64,000 nt of DNA. Origin: Ryuthela nishihirai. Taxonomy: Eukaryota > Arthropoda > Arachnida > Araneae > Heptathelidae. Below the pieces are notes generated by a model that saw nothing but the letters and a program-made list of their open reading frames with translations, ran no database searches and was not told the origin of the DNA. Below are positions 1 to 10,625 of this stretch, piece by piece (within the stretch, counting starts at the first letter, position 1; each line of letters starts with the position of its first letter). Position numbers and translations under genes: made by a program. The stretch covers positions 36,788,001 through 36,852,000 of the forward strand of contig JAWZYU010000005.1 of assembly GCA_038380435.1 (NCBI GenBank), read 5' to 3'.

Positions 1-31
1 TGCCACTCAGAGGTAAAATATCCCAACCCAG
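1..31 (+). repeat. SINE-A, 3' end only
   Basis: The window opens inside a copy of the abundant tRNA-derived SINE seen many times further on. The terminal motif TGCCACTCAGAGGTAAAA followed by cccaaccc matches the 3' end of the full copies at 41573-41955 and 61602-61982. The rest lies before the window. Confidence 0.8.
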
Positions 32-1673
32 TAATCCTGAAATAAAGGATCTTGAAACATGCACAAACTAATTGAAAGTACATTTTTTTTGTAATGTTAT
101 AAATGCTTTTATAAGTAATTGAAGTTTTTTTTTATAATAATAGTATTTTATAAATGATTATTAAAATAGTTGTACTTTAATAAATAATTATAAATGTTGA
201 AACCTTATTCTGGCAAATACAGAGCTCTCCCAATCATTAGAGAATTAGAATTTTCATGTTACATTTTTTTCCTAATGGGAAGCCAAATTTGAAACTCAAT
301 GTATTGAAGAATAAACTTTTTATGAGAATGAGACTGAAGGTAAATTAATGATATAAATAAAATCTATTGTAATCTTGAATTTCAGCAGTATTCATTTGGT
401 ATTTTAAGAGTTATGTTATCTGAAATATTTAACTGCAGCATCACTCCTTAGGAAGTTTTATCAAAGTTGATAATGATTGAAAAGCTATATACTGACTTCT
501 AAATATATATTTATTTGAAATAAATGGTTTGAATTAAAAAATATTGTGTTTTTATTAGCTTTTGAAATAGATTATTATGATTGGTAACTTTTATTGTTAA
601 ATAATCTGGCTTCCATTGCAAACTATTTATACTAGAAATTAGGAATTCTGGTAATGGGATGGTTGATGAAGAATGGAATAATTGATAATCATATGCATAT
701 TAATTAAGTTACAATTGGTTAAAATTCTTCTGGCTGCTCTGTTTTTTAATAAATGTATTACTTAATTTCCAATAATATTTCAATATAGTAATAATGAATA
801 AATAATTATATTTTATATACACTGGATACCCCTTAACATTAGGTGATAAGATAATGCACTTTTTCATCTTAAGGATAAATGGAAATTTTTTTGGCATTGT
901 ATAGAGCTGATAATATTAGGGAATATTATTATTTAGCATTTTATAATTATCCATAAGTATGAATTACTACTGTTAAAGGGTGAAAAATGCGGAAAACTCG
1001 AGACTTCATTTTCTATGAAAATGAGTATCTCATACTCCCCAGAGGTAATATGTTATCTTTCTAGTTTCATCAGCAAAAAAATTATTTAGAATGATCTGAT
1101 GCTTATTTATTGTTTCACAAGAATGTAGGAAACATAGATTGCTTTAATGCATCATTTGTCCATCTTGTTAAAGGTAGTTTGTACTAAGACTATATGTGTA
1201 AACAAAAAAAATTAAAACTTATGTAGTAAGTAATCTTCTAATAAATATTGTTTTAGTTGATGATGTTGGCTAAAATGTGTTAAAACGGTAAAGTTGCTAA
1301 ATATAATTGTATATACATATGCAGAATGGGGAAATTTGGGGAAATCTGACCCACCAGGAGTTTTTACCACAAACCAGAGCAAACACTTATACCAGTGTTG
1401 TGTATACCAAAACATGTTTCCTGCTTTTATATCCATTAAAAAAAAGAACATTGATCTTAAATGGGTGTACACTACAGTGTGCAGTGCAGTAGTGTACTAT
1501 TAATAAATAATGAAAACACAAACATCAGACGGGAAACAGCATCGTGGCTTTCAAAATAGCAGGCCATGCTAGAAAATTCACTTATCATTGTTAAGTGGAT
1601 GAATGGATTTTCCCAGCCTTATACGTTTATTATGATTTTATTTCTTATTAATGCTGTTAATTATTTATTTTAG
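32..1673. other. intron sequence, no feature recognised
   Basis: AT-rich sequence upstream of the first visible CHAF1A exon. Only short stop-bounded reading frames occur and none resembles the part of CHAF1A that should precede the exon at 1674. The stretch ends in a polypyrimidine tract and an AG acceptor at 1672-1673. Confidence 0.6.
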
Positions 1674-1751
1674 GCATTATTCGATTATGACATTGACAGT
1701 GATGATGAATGGGATGAAGGTGGTCCTGGAGAAAGTCTTTCAGGAACAGAG
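1674..1751 (+). CDS. CHAF1A: CHAF1A, internal exon (CAF1A domain)
   Basis: This 78-bp exon encodes 26 residues in phase 0, including DYDIDSDDEWDEGGPGESL, which is the signature of the chromatin assembly factor 1 large subunit (p150, CAF1A domain; vertebrate proteins have a very similar D-SDEEWEEEEPGESLS segment). CAF-1 deposits newly made H3-H4 onto replicating DNA through PCNA. This acidic segment belongs to the region known in the family for binding histones and the p60 subunit. It is bounded by acceptor tttag at 1669-1673 and donor GTGAGT at 1752. The reading frame continues directly into the exon at 10530. The N-terminal exons (PCNA-binding motif, KER helix) are outside the window. The identification is firm because four consecutive exons match the family in order. 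Confidence 0.93.
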
Positions 1752-1876
1752 GTGAGTTTAAAAATAATGATTGGTTTTTTTCCTATTGCATTATATATAT
1801 ATATTCTAAACATAAGCGGATTAATCTAAAATGAGACTTATCTCTTAAATTTATGTGTTGTACATATTAATTGACT

Positions 1877-2368
1877 TAAGGATTCTCAACGTGGGGTATG
1901 CGGTAAAATTTTTTTTGGGTATGCTGTGAGACCTCAAAAGTCGCTAAAAAAGCCATTTTACTGATTACCCAGTAAAATGTTTTTAATTTGATAAAATCTG
2001 TTAAATTGTTTGTCACTTTTTATGTTTATTGATATATGTAATTTATGAATACACAGACATGGGCAGACAATGTCAAACAGGACCTTATTAGAATTGGTGT
2101 GCAGTGACCAGATGCAGTAGATGTAGCTCAGGACAGACTTGCTTGGAAGAACTAAATTGCATGGTCTGGTTGGACCTCCGTAGCCCATGGCTGCTTGAGG
2201 ATGATAATGATGACGAAAACAAAATTTAATGTGTATATAATATATGTGTTTTATTTTATTCCAATTGTTATACTATAACTATAGTTTTATCTATCTATAC
2301 AAGGAGTGTGCCAGTTACATACACATTTTTCAGAGGGTATGTGAAGCATAAAAGATTGAGAAATACTG
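1877..2368. mobile_element. hAT-type MITE, copy 1, with a nested LINE fragment
   Basis: The ends are inverted: TAAGGATTCTCAAC on the left, and on the right GATTGAGAAATACTG, the reverse of a CAGTGGTTCTCAAC-type hAT terminus. Flanking 8-bp sequences are AATTGACT (1869-1876) and AATTAACT (2369-2376), one mismatch apart, the duplication size expected of hAT. A second copy lies at 8722-8931. This copy is about 280 bp longer, mostly because it contains an RTE LINE 3' end at about 2058-2216. Confidence 0.8.
2058..2216 (+). mobile_element. RTE LINE, 3'-terminal fragment
   Basis: About 160 bp corresponding to the last part of the RTE copy at 23403-27002, in the opposite orientation. It covers the reading frame segment with NVKQDLIRIGVQ and the 3' terminus CCATGGCTGCTTGAGG followed by a GAT-rich tail. 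It is strongly 5'-truncated, as is usual for LINE insertions, and lies inside the hAT MITE. Confidence 0.85.
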
Positions 2369-2452
2369 AATTAACTGATTTAAAAAATAACTGACAAATA
2401 TGCTTTTTGGTAAACAAAATGGTGGAATAAATAAACTTGTACTCTCATATGT

Positions 2453-4846
2453 CATCATCATCCTCAAGCAGCCAAGGGCTATGGAGGTTCAACAAGACCA
2501 TGCAATTTAGTTCTCCAAGCATATCTGTCCTGAGCTACATCTGCTGCATCTAGTCACTGAACACCAATTCTAACAAGGTCCTGTTTGACATTGTCTGCTC
2601 ACTGCATCCTAGGTCCCCTCCCCCCCTCTTTCTGAAACCTTTATGCACACTGTTAATAACCCTATTTGCCAATCTATAATCCATACAGGCAACATGGCAA
2701 AACCAACAGAGTCTCTCTCTGCACAATATGCTGCTTAAAGTAGGTTGACGACTCCTTTGCCTAACCTCATCAATAGTTACAAAGTTGAAGACCTAATGCC
2801 CAAGATAATACGTAAGCATCTAGAATCAAAAGCATCTAGTTTCCTGTTATCTTGTTTACAAAGTGTCCAAGTTTCACTACCATAACTAACCCTAGAAAGA
2901 ACCAAACTGTTGTACAGTCTAATTTTAGTCTTTAGGTGTATATGCCTATTTCTCCACACTCCATAGATTCTTAAAATTCCCAGCAGCAATCCCTATTCAT
3001 CTGTTAATCTCATGCCGCACATCACCATTATCTGTTACATAGCTCCCATGATAAACTGTGACACCTGCTCAAGACTGCAACCATTCAGATTAACTGAATC
3101 ACAGCCTGCCTGACCAATTTTCATCACTTTAGTTTTCTCTCTGTTTACAACCATACTCTACTACCAGTCTCATCAACAGCTCGAATGAAAGAGTTCATCT
3201 CATCAATATCATTTGCCAAAAGGGCTAAATCATCAGCATAATCTATATCAGAAATTTTCGTATCTCCAGTCCATTTAAGGCCAAAATCTTTCCCTTGAAG
3301 TGAATTTTGCATAACATAATCAATAACCAAACTAAAGAGAAAAGGAGACAAAATGCACCCTTGTCAAACACCAGAAGCAATGCTAAACCAATTGCTACAA
3401 GCCTTACCAACTCTCACACGACTCAGTGTTATTATACAGTGTTTCATTATGTTAAATAACTTATCTGGTATGCCATATGATCTCATGATCAACCACAAAT
3501 TATGATGATCAACAAAGTCAAGTCTTTTTGAAAGCCAGTAATCAAAGGTTTCTGAAATGCTAAACATTTCTTAACAATCTGCCTGAGTGAAAATATCTGA
3601 TGATCTACAAATTCCCTATCACTTCTGAATCCACGCTGCTCATCGCATAATTGTTCGTCAACCAGATTCTTATTTCTATTAAACACAATCGTGCAAAGAA
3701 CTTTACTTGGAACAAAAAGTTGGCTGATACCCCTATAGTTATCACAAGAACTGCGATCACTTTTTTTAAAAATAGAGATAATAATTGCTCTGGTAAAATC
3801 CTTAGGAACCATGCCTTTATCATAAAAGATATTCAAAATTTCAGTCATCCAAGTGGTAACAGAAACATTCCTAGCTCTAAGCATTTCTGTAGTAATTTCA
3901 TCTACCCTTGGGATTTAGGAAGTTTAAGTTTAGAAAGAGACAAAATAACTTCAGATTGTGTTAAAGGGCCGACATTAAAACCACTAATGCATCTATCATC
4001 ATTGCAAACAATGGGAGTAGAACTAACCACATTGTTTAGAATATCACTGAAATGCTAAGCCTATCTAGCCATGACAGAATCCCCACCTTCGGTAACCTTA
4101 CCTTGTTTATCCTTCAATCCCTGTATACCTGTACGTTTTCTGCCACACAAAACATTAACTATCTCTTACAGCTCTCTGTTGTTGTGCTGTCTTCCTTGGC
4201 TTTGTCAGCCAAGCCATCAATCCAAAGATTCTTATCAGCAGCTAACTGATCCTTAATACACATATATTAAGCTCTCTGTAATGCTTTCTATTAGAACTAG
4301 TAGGCTATTCATTAAGGACATTCCTGCAATTTTTTCTTTCTGAAATAAGCAGTGCCTTATCATTCAAGTAATTCTTCCTCCTCTGCTCCTTTTTTCTCTA
4401 AAAGAGTACTGTTAGTTTCTAAAAAAGCCTGTTCATAATAGTCTCATTCTTCCTCTACTTTATAGTAACAAACCATGACTGTCATAATGACTAAGTAATT
4501 TATCATGGTAAGCTTTGGCTATAACTGAGTTTTTCAGAGCTTCAGAATTAAATATAACTGCTCTAACCTTAGTACAACCCTTCTTAAGTTTAAATTGCAA
4601 GACACTTTTAACAAGGTAATGATCAGATCCAATTTCAGCTCTGCTATGTGACCTGGTATTCCTAACAGATCTAGTCCATTCGCTGATAATTAATATATAA
4701 TCAATCATATTCTTATGCAGCCCATCTGGTGATACCCATGTGTACTTATGTATGTTGTGGTGTTTGTAATGAGTGTTAGTTATTCTGAAACCATTAAGTT
4801 TACTTACCTGTAGGAGATGTTCCCATTGCAGCTACCAATACCAAAA
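2453..4846 (-). mobile_element. RTE LINE, 5'-truncated copy
   Basis: A 2.4-kb minus-strand copy of the RTE element also present at 23403-27002. Read 5' to 3' on the minus strand it starts in the endonuclease domain (4846, a segment with MIDYILI and GSDHYLVKSVLQ). It runs through the reverse transcriptase (DNYRGIS near 3730, then DIDYADDLALLAND near 3225) and the C-terminal segment (SYGSETWTLCKQ). It ends in a GAT-type tail at about 2453. Frameshifts and stops break the frame many times, so it is not functional. The nucleotide match to the second copy is close throughout. Confidence 0.9.
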
Positions 4847-4869
4847 GGCTAAATAGAGAAATACTAGGG

Positions 4870-4936
4870 TTTTTTTTTTGGGGGGGGGGGGGGCACCAAG
4901 TATATTGAGGCATATATGGAGAAAATTGCTTTTTAT
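4870..4936 (+). repeat. T/G-tract repeat, copy 1
   Basis: A run of T then about 14 G is followed by GCACCAAGTATATTGAGGCA and tatatggagaaaatt. The same 60-bp block recurs at 5499-5556 in the same orientation about 630 bp away. Copy 1 lies just outside the 5' truncation point of the RTE fragment. No family was recognised. Confidence 0.7.
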
Positions 4937-5498
4937 TCCTTTTTTTTAGCATTTGCAGGTAGGTATCTGACCTATTTATATCCTGCAAGTGGTTTTGGTT
5001 GGCTGTTTAGGGTAGGTTTGTGGATGGATGCAGTATTAATAAATTGTGCTTTCAGTGTAGTTGAACATACATTCTTGGAGATTGCTGAATTAAAAGTATA
5101 TAAAATTTGCAAAAATTAACCTGTATTTTTCATGTTTTTCAAATTTAGCATTTTGTCACATTTATATATTTAATATATCACATTTTGTTACAACAAAGGG
5201 AATTTAATACCTGTTTATGTCCATAATTTGTTTTTACAATGAAATTTGCAAATATCTACATGACAATAGGGATTAATGTATCTCACTAAGCTATGGTAAG
5301 TTGGTATACAATGAATGGATAAAAATGATCTTAACAACTGATACTTACATTTTTGTTTAGGATTATCATTGGTACACTTAGAATTGGTGTATCGTAGAAT
5401 TATTTTGCTTTTATAACGATTTTTATGGCTAGTTTTTTTAAGAAATTAGCATTGTGAGGGATATTTTCAAAGAGAAGTATTAATTTTAGTTTGTTTAT
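4937..5498. other. intron sequence, nothing recognised
   Basis: AT-rich, stop-rich in all frames, with no similarity to other parts of the window that I could see. Confidence 0.5.
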
Positions 5499-5556
5499 TT
5501 TTTTTTTGGGGGGGGGGGAGCACCCAGTATATTGAGACATATATGGAGAAAATTTC
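5499..5556 (+). repeat. T/G-tract repeat, copy 2
   Basis: T run, G run and then GCACCCAGTATATTGAGACA with tatatggagaaaatt, differing from copy 1 at 4870-4936 by a few substitutions. Confidence 0.7.
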
Positions 5557-7360
5557 TTTTTCAAATGGATTTCTAAGATGCTTGATTTTATTCTTTAGAA
5601 CAGGGATGGCTGACTTCTACATGCTTGAGGGTTAAGCAGTGAATCCTGGAAGATGTCTAGAGATGCAGATTATTAATGTAATTTAAAATCACAATTATGC
5701 TGCAGTTAAATGCACTGTAGTACCATTATGTCTTGAATGGACATACATAAATCTTCTTACAATAAATTTTAGAACTCTAGGCTCTGATACCATGTTAGTA
5801 ATATGCCTATTTTCATGGGTGACTTAATTCTATACCTTACATAATCATGAAGGTGAATGAGTCTATTTCACAGTGCTTTAAGTTGTAGGAATATTACTTA
5901 CCTGCTGATTTTTGTACTTGTTGTTGCTGTATTTGTCATTACTGTCATAGAAAATAAGGATAATGATAGTTTAATCCTTCAAAGCGTTGCCATCAAAGCA
6001 GTCTCCTAAATATTTATATTTGTTCACAATGTTATCACAATTTGAATGAAAATTATAAGAAAATTTTTAGCATAATAGTCATAGCATATATTCATACATG
6101 ACTACTGTCATATGCAACATTCTACTAAATGCCATAAATTTATCTTGCTCAACAGCATATTTTCATTAGTAGGGATTGAATAAATGCTTGCAATGTTTCA
6201 ATTTTAACAAAATGATAGTGACAGGTTTGCATCCACTTCCTAGCTTTGGCCCTATTAATTAAAGACTGGCAACACTTTATCATTTACATGTTAATGTTGG
6301 ATATGATAGCTCATAAGCTCTGAAACAAATACCAACACTTTCCTTCAAACTGCTTATTTTAACTATACTTGTCAATCCAAAACTGGGCAAGTTTCTAAAG
6401 TAATTTTTTTTTTATCTGTGAAATATTCACTGAAATCAGCAGTTGAGTCACACACACCTGTATGATGTTGCTTAGGAATTATCCAGGTATTAGAGCAGGT
6501 ATAAGAGAACCTCTAAGCATGACAATTTTCTGAGGTGATGAAAGACAATTGATTCCAGCTAAATAACATGACTTGCATGAGGAAAATCTTCCTTTAATTA
6601 CCTGTAGATTGATTACTTTTGACAGAAATCATTCTTTTTGTATTACATTTTCATATTACTTTGTGCCACATTTCTTTTGTGTTTACATTTTAGGCCCAGA
6701 AATATTGCAATTTATATTCCGTTTTTGTGGATATTACAAATGCAAAAATCTTCTTCACCTGACACTCACTGACCTAACATTATAATTCCCTTTCTGAAGT
6801 TCTAAGAGAAAGACAAGTTGTAGATTACTTCATTTCTGCTGCTGAAACATTGATACTAATGCAAACTAAATTGCAATGTGGATTTGGAAGGCAGTGTTGA
6901 AAAATTCATAATGATACCCTTGAAGCAAGTGAAACTGTGGTTTAATTCAAATTAGCATTACACTTGAATGCTGCTTTTGTTTCAGTTGAAAACACTGTAA
7001 AAGAGCTTTTTCTGCAGAAACTCACCAAGCAGAAGTAAACAGCAGAATTTTTCTCAAACAAATGAAGGTTTCTTGTTTTCTTACTTGAAACAATATAATA
7101 TTGTATATGTACAGTAAATTAATAGCATATTCTGTAAGAGATTATAAATTCCATATACATATATGTCTCAGAATATTCACATTGTGTATAGCATCTCTTG
7201 TTGTGGCATTATTTGGAAATTGTACAAAAATAATATTCTGAAAGATGGTTCTCTTGTTATGAATCTTGTCTGTGATGAATGAATTTTATCAGTTCCATCA
7301 CCATAACTAGATTTTATGATACACCTGAGAAAATTAAAAGTTGTTTTATATACTATGTAA
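5557..7360. other. intron sequence, nothing recognised
   Basis: Unique-looking AT-rich sequence. A 70-codon frame at 6573-6785 has no recognisable motif and is probably chance. Confidence 0.5.
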
Positions 7361-7362
7361 TA

Positions 7363-8191
7363 AGGTCCAAAAGTTTCTGGCCCAAGGGTATTAAAGAGGT
7401 AATAGAATCAAACAATAATTTTTATTTTTCAATATAATCACCCTTTATTTCAATACTTTTTTTAGAATGGCTAATTGACTTTTCTATACCCTGAAAAAAT
7501 AATCTGAATTTTTGCTCTTAAAATGGTCTAAAACTGCAGAAATGACTTCATCACTTGTAAATTTTTTCCCACGTAGATCAGACTTCAATTTTGAAAACAA
7601 AAAATAAATAGTCACTAGGAGCTAAGTCGGCTGTGTACAGTAGGTGATTTAATTCCTGGAAACCACATTGCTGAATAGCAGCCTTTTGCAGCAACTGAAA
7701 TGTGCACTGGCGCATTGTTGTGCAATAACCTCACTCCCCGGGATAGCTTTCCTCAGCATTTCTCTTTGATGGTATCCTTCAATTTGCACATTAATGACAC
7801 ATAATATTAACCAGTAACTGTAGTATTAAATTTAAAACATTTTTTAATTTTAAAATTTTAAAATTTTTTCAAAAATTTAAATTAAATAACGAAAATTTTA
7901 AGAATAATAAAAAATAATAAAAATGAAAATTTTTTAAATCTAAACATTGTTTAATTTCTGCCAGACTTTTGCCTTCTTTCGTCAAAAATTTATTGACCAT
8001 GTGATCCTCAACTCAAGCTCAAACATTTTAAAATATTGGGCAACAGCACTTCTATCTGTGACGCTAGCTGGAGTGTTACTGATATTAGAACTGCAAAATT
8101 TTAACTGCAGTGCAACAAAACATAGGGAGTTGACGGAGTTAGACCTGTCAATTCTTTTTATAACATGTTCGGGCCGGAAACTTTTGGACCT
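7363..8191 (-). mobile_element. mariner element, internally deleted
   Basis: Terminal inverted repeats AGGTCCAAAAGTTTCTGGCC (7363-) and its partner ending at 8191 (GGCCGGAAACTTTTGGACCT) are flanked by TA on both sides (7361-7362, 8192-8193). Within it the minus strand encodes degenerate mariner transposase pieces: LLHNNAPVHI near 7700-7730 (family motif LLHDNAPAH around the second catalytic Asp), followed by SDLRGKKFTSDE and a C-terminal tail. Mariners are usually about 1.3 kb, so about 450 bp is missing, mostly the N-terminal part. Stops and frameshifts make it inactive. Confidence 0.88.
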
Positions 8192-8721
8192 TACTATGCA
8201 ACTGCAAAGTGAAAATATTTAAGTTTCTATTATAAGCCAAGATAAAAACATACTAAAAAATGATGGAAAACAATAGACATTACAACTCACTGATGTGCAG
8301 ATAGCAAAGTTCCCTCCCTTGATATCCAGAAAAAGAACAATAATCTACTGCTCATTGTTACTAATATAGTGTTCTATGATGAAAAAATATGTAATGCAAT
8401 GTACAGTATTGCATAAGAAATTGCATTGACCAACAGCACAGTAAATCAGAGAACAGCATATCACTAATGCAGGCAATCATAATTTTTAGCCATATATGTC
8501 TTCTGGTATTATTTCCATATTTCTGCTTCACAGATGATTTACACATTTAGAAGTTATGAAAAAAATAAAATTTTTGTATTGTTTTTAAATATATACGATA
8601 ATGAGTGTCCTGTGATGTAGAAACTTAATTTTTAAACCATTAAACTGTCTTTTACTTTACCTTTATATGGCTAAAGCTGTGATAGCTCAATTAAATGAGT
8701 CAGAATTCTTATCACATGGAG

Positions 8722-8931
8722 TAGGGGTTCTCAACGTAGGATACACAGTAAAATTTTTTGGGGTACATCATAACAGCTCAAAAGTCACTAGTTAAATGTT
8801 ATAGATATATATGTTTTAATTTATTCCCATTGTTATACTATAACTATAGTTTTTTCTATCTATACAAGGGGTACACCATTTAATACACATTTCCAAGGGG
8901 TACATGAAGCATAAAAGGTTGAGAACCACTG
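8722..8931. mobile_element. hAT-type MITE, copy 2
   Basis: A 210-bp copy of the element at 1877-2368 without the LINE insert. The left end is TAGGGGTTCTCAAC; the right end GGTTGAGAACCACTG reads as CAGTGGTTCTCAACC on the other strand, the terminus typical of SPIN/Charlie-like hAT elements. Flanks ACATGGAG and ACGTAGAG match at 6 of 8 positions, consistent with an old 8-bp target duplication. It has no coding capacity. Confidence 0.82.
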
Positions 8932-9040
8932 ACGTAGAGCAACAAACACAAGTTCCAGTGAAGTAAATTTTTGATGCAACAAATGCACTTAAATGCAACA
9001 TACTTAATTTCAGGCTTTTACATTTGCTTTTTAATTCTTT

Positions 9041-9245
9041 CTTCAAGTGGTTTCATAACTATCATTTCCCTTGACAGTATCTATGCCACTATTAAAAATC
9101 TGCTTTTTTACTTGATCGCAGCCAGTCACAGCTGGTCTGTGCATTATCACAGGAGATTGGTACTCATCTCTCCTTCCAGTGCATATCTAGTTACCATTTA
9201 CAGACTTTTACAGTTATTTTTTAAATATGTCTATTCATATATATG
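9041..9245 (+). repeat. two-module repeat, order A-B
   Basis: Module A (TTCAAGTGGTTTCATAACTA...) is followed by module B (CAGCTGGTCTGTGCATTATC ... ttttaaatatgtc). Both modules recur at 10105-10312 in the order B-A. Module B resembles the 5'-terminal stretch of the RTE LINE (26925-27002). Confidence 0.65.
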
Positions 9246-9489
9246 TTTTTTTATTGTGATTATTTTAATCTTGCAAAGTAAAGATTTTAAATAATGTTTC
9301 ACTATGATTTACATTCTTAAAGATACTGAGAAATTGAATCACTTATGCTAACTAATAAATTTCAATATTTGCTACAATATATGTTATATATATATATATT
9401 GATTATTTATCAATGCATTTTGAATATTGAAACTAGGGGTCTGAACACTTTTAATTCATTGAAGTAAGGATTCAAGTAACTCTGATAAT

Positions 9490-10190
9490 ATTTGATCAGG
9501 ATTATCCAATAGCTGATATAAGGCATCCTGTGCATCTGTTCACTTGCAGCTATAAATAAAAAATAAATACCCCCTCAAGCAGCTGCTTACCACAGAGGTC
9601 TGACAGGAGCCTGTCAGTTTATATGCCATAGTAGAAGGTCAGAGAGGATGGCAGGCCCTCAGCAGAAAAACAACACAAACAGCCATGCCTTACCTGAGGC
9701 TCGAACCCAGGTCCCTTAGATCAGTAGCCAAGCGCGCTAACCACTTGGCCATGGGACTTGCAGCTAGCAAACTACAAACAGAAAACACAGTGGTAAATTT
9801 TTCTCTCAACAGGAGCCTACCAGTCCTACAAGTTCAGGATCTGTAATCATGTTCAAAGCCATTACACAATCCAGTTGGTATAAGTAGTCAGCACCAGATC
9901 CTGTGATCAGACCCTGACTACCTGTGAAGTTAGCTACTCCTCAGTAAGATAAGAAAAAAATGAAAGAAAAAAATTGCCATACATGTAGATGTTCAGTCAA
10001 TAGACCACACTGATCTGATTGCCCTCCTCTTTTTTGCAAGAGAATATCTATTTTGAAAGGTATGAATGGCCTGCACCATGAGAAGGTGTGTCAGAATTTA
10101 GGTACTAGTCGCAGCTGGTCTGTGCTTTATCATAGGATATTGGTACTCATCTCTCCTTCCAGTGCATATTTCATTACCATTTACAGACTT
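9490..10190 (-). repeat. RTE LINE 5'-UTR-like copy, interrupted by SINE-B
   Basis: Apart from the SINE at 9552-9755 this matches, in the same orientation and order, the non-coding stretch 26525-27002 upstream of the RTE endonuclease frame. Shared landmarks are the AAACAGAAAACACAG segment, ATGGTCAGCACCAG-type text and TTTTGAAAGGTA. No reading-frame part of the LINE follows, so only the 5' leader is present. Confidence 0.75.
9552..9755 (-). mobile_element. SINE-B, full-length, tRNA-type head
   Basis: A 204-bp SINE flanked by the 10-bp duplication ACTTGCAGCT (9542-9551 and 9756-9765). On the minus strand it starts with a tRNA-like head (TGGCCAAGTGGTTAGCGCGC, later GGTTCGAGCCT as box B). It continues into a body with CTGACAGGCTCCTGTCAG and ends in AAGCAGCTGCTTGAGGGGG plus an AT-rich tail. 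The box A text resembles tRNA-Ser/Leu. Confidence 0.9.
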
Positions 10191-10312
10191 TTACAGTTAT
10201 TTTTTAAATATGTCTTCAAGTGATTTCATAACTATCATTTCCCTTGATAATACTTATGCTATTAAAATCTTTTTTTATCGTGACTTTAAAACTTGCAAAA
10301 AAAGATAATTAT
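10105..10312 (+). repeat. two-module repeat, order B-A
   Basis: Module B (GCAGCTGGTCTGTGCTTTAT ... tttttaaatatgtc) is followed by module A (TTCAAGTGATTTCATAACTA ... actttaaaacttgcaaa). It is the counterpart of 9041-9245 with the modules in reverse order. It overlaps the right end of the RTE-leader-like block. Confidence 0.65.
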
Positions 10313-10529
10313 TGCTGCCATGAAAATTTACAATGTAGTAAAGAATCCCTTTTAACATATTCTTGTAACAAAGGCAGAAATCTTTTTTTTACAAAATGGC
10401 AATCAAAATTCATAAACTCTGAAAAATTTTTAAATAGCGTTTTGTGATTTTTATGTCTGATTAATTTATTTTGTTAGTCATCATTTGTTGTTCAATTTAC
10501 ATTTTTCTAAAATGGAATGAATTTTATAG

Positions 10530-10625
10530 GATGAAGAAAGTGAAGATGACTATGAAGTTGATAATGAATTTTTTGTTCCACATGGTTACCTCTCTGCAGA
10601 CGAAGAAAAAGATGAAGATAATACA
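10530..10625 (+). CDS. CHAF1A: CHAF1A, internal exon (VPHGYLS segment)
   Basis: A 96-bp exon of 32 residues, phase 0 at both ends, between acceptor tatag (10525-10529) and donor GTAAGA (10626). It begins with the acidic run DEESEDDYEVDNEF and contains FFVPHGYLSADE, matching the highly conserved FFVPHGYLSEDE segment of CAF-1 large subunits. Acidic residues dominate on either side, as in the family, where this region contributes to histone binding and contact with the p60 subunit. It follows the exon at 1674-1751 after an 8.8-kb intron and joins in frame to the exon at 20700 (…DEDNT then VDSPEL). Confidence 0.95.

Noticed and set aside
972..1046. Possible upstream CHAF1A exon with a GTAATA donor
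   Set aside because: The reading does not resemble the conserved CAF1A residues expected before ALFDYD, and there is no convincing acceptor.
6790..7060. Possible reverse transcriptase remnant
   Set aside because: Only vague resemblance (GFGRQ, VSVENTV), with stops in every frame and no ordered motifs.
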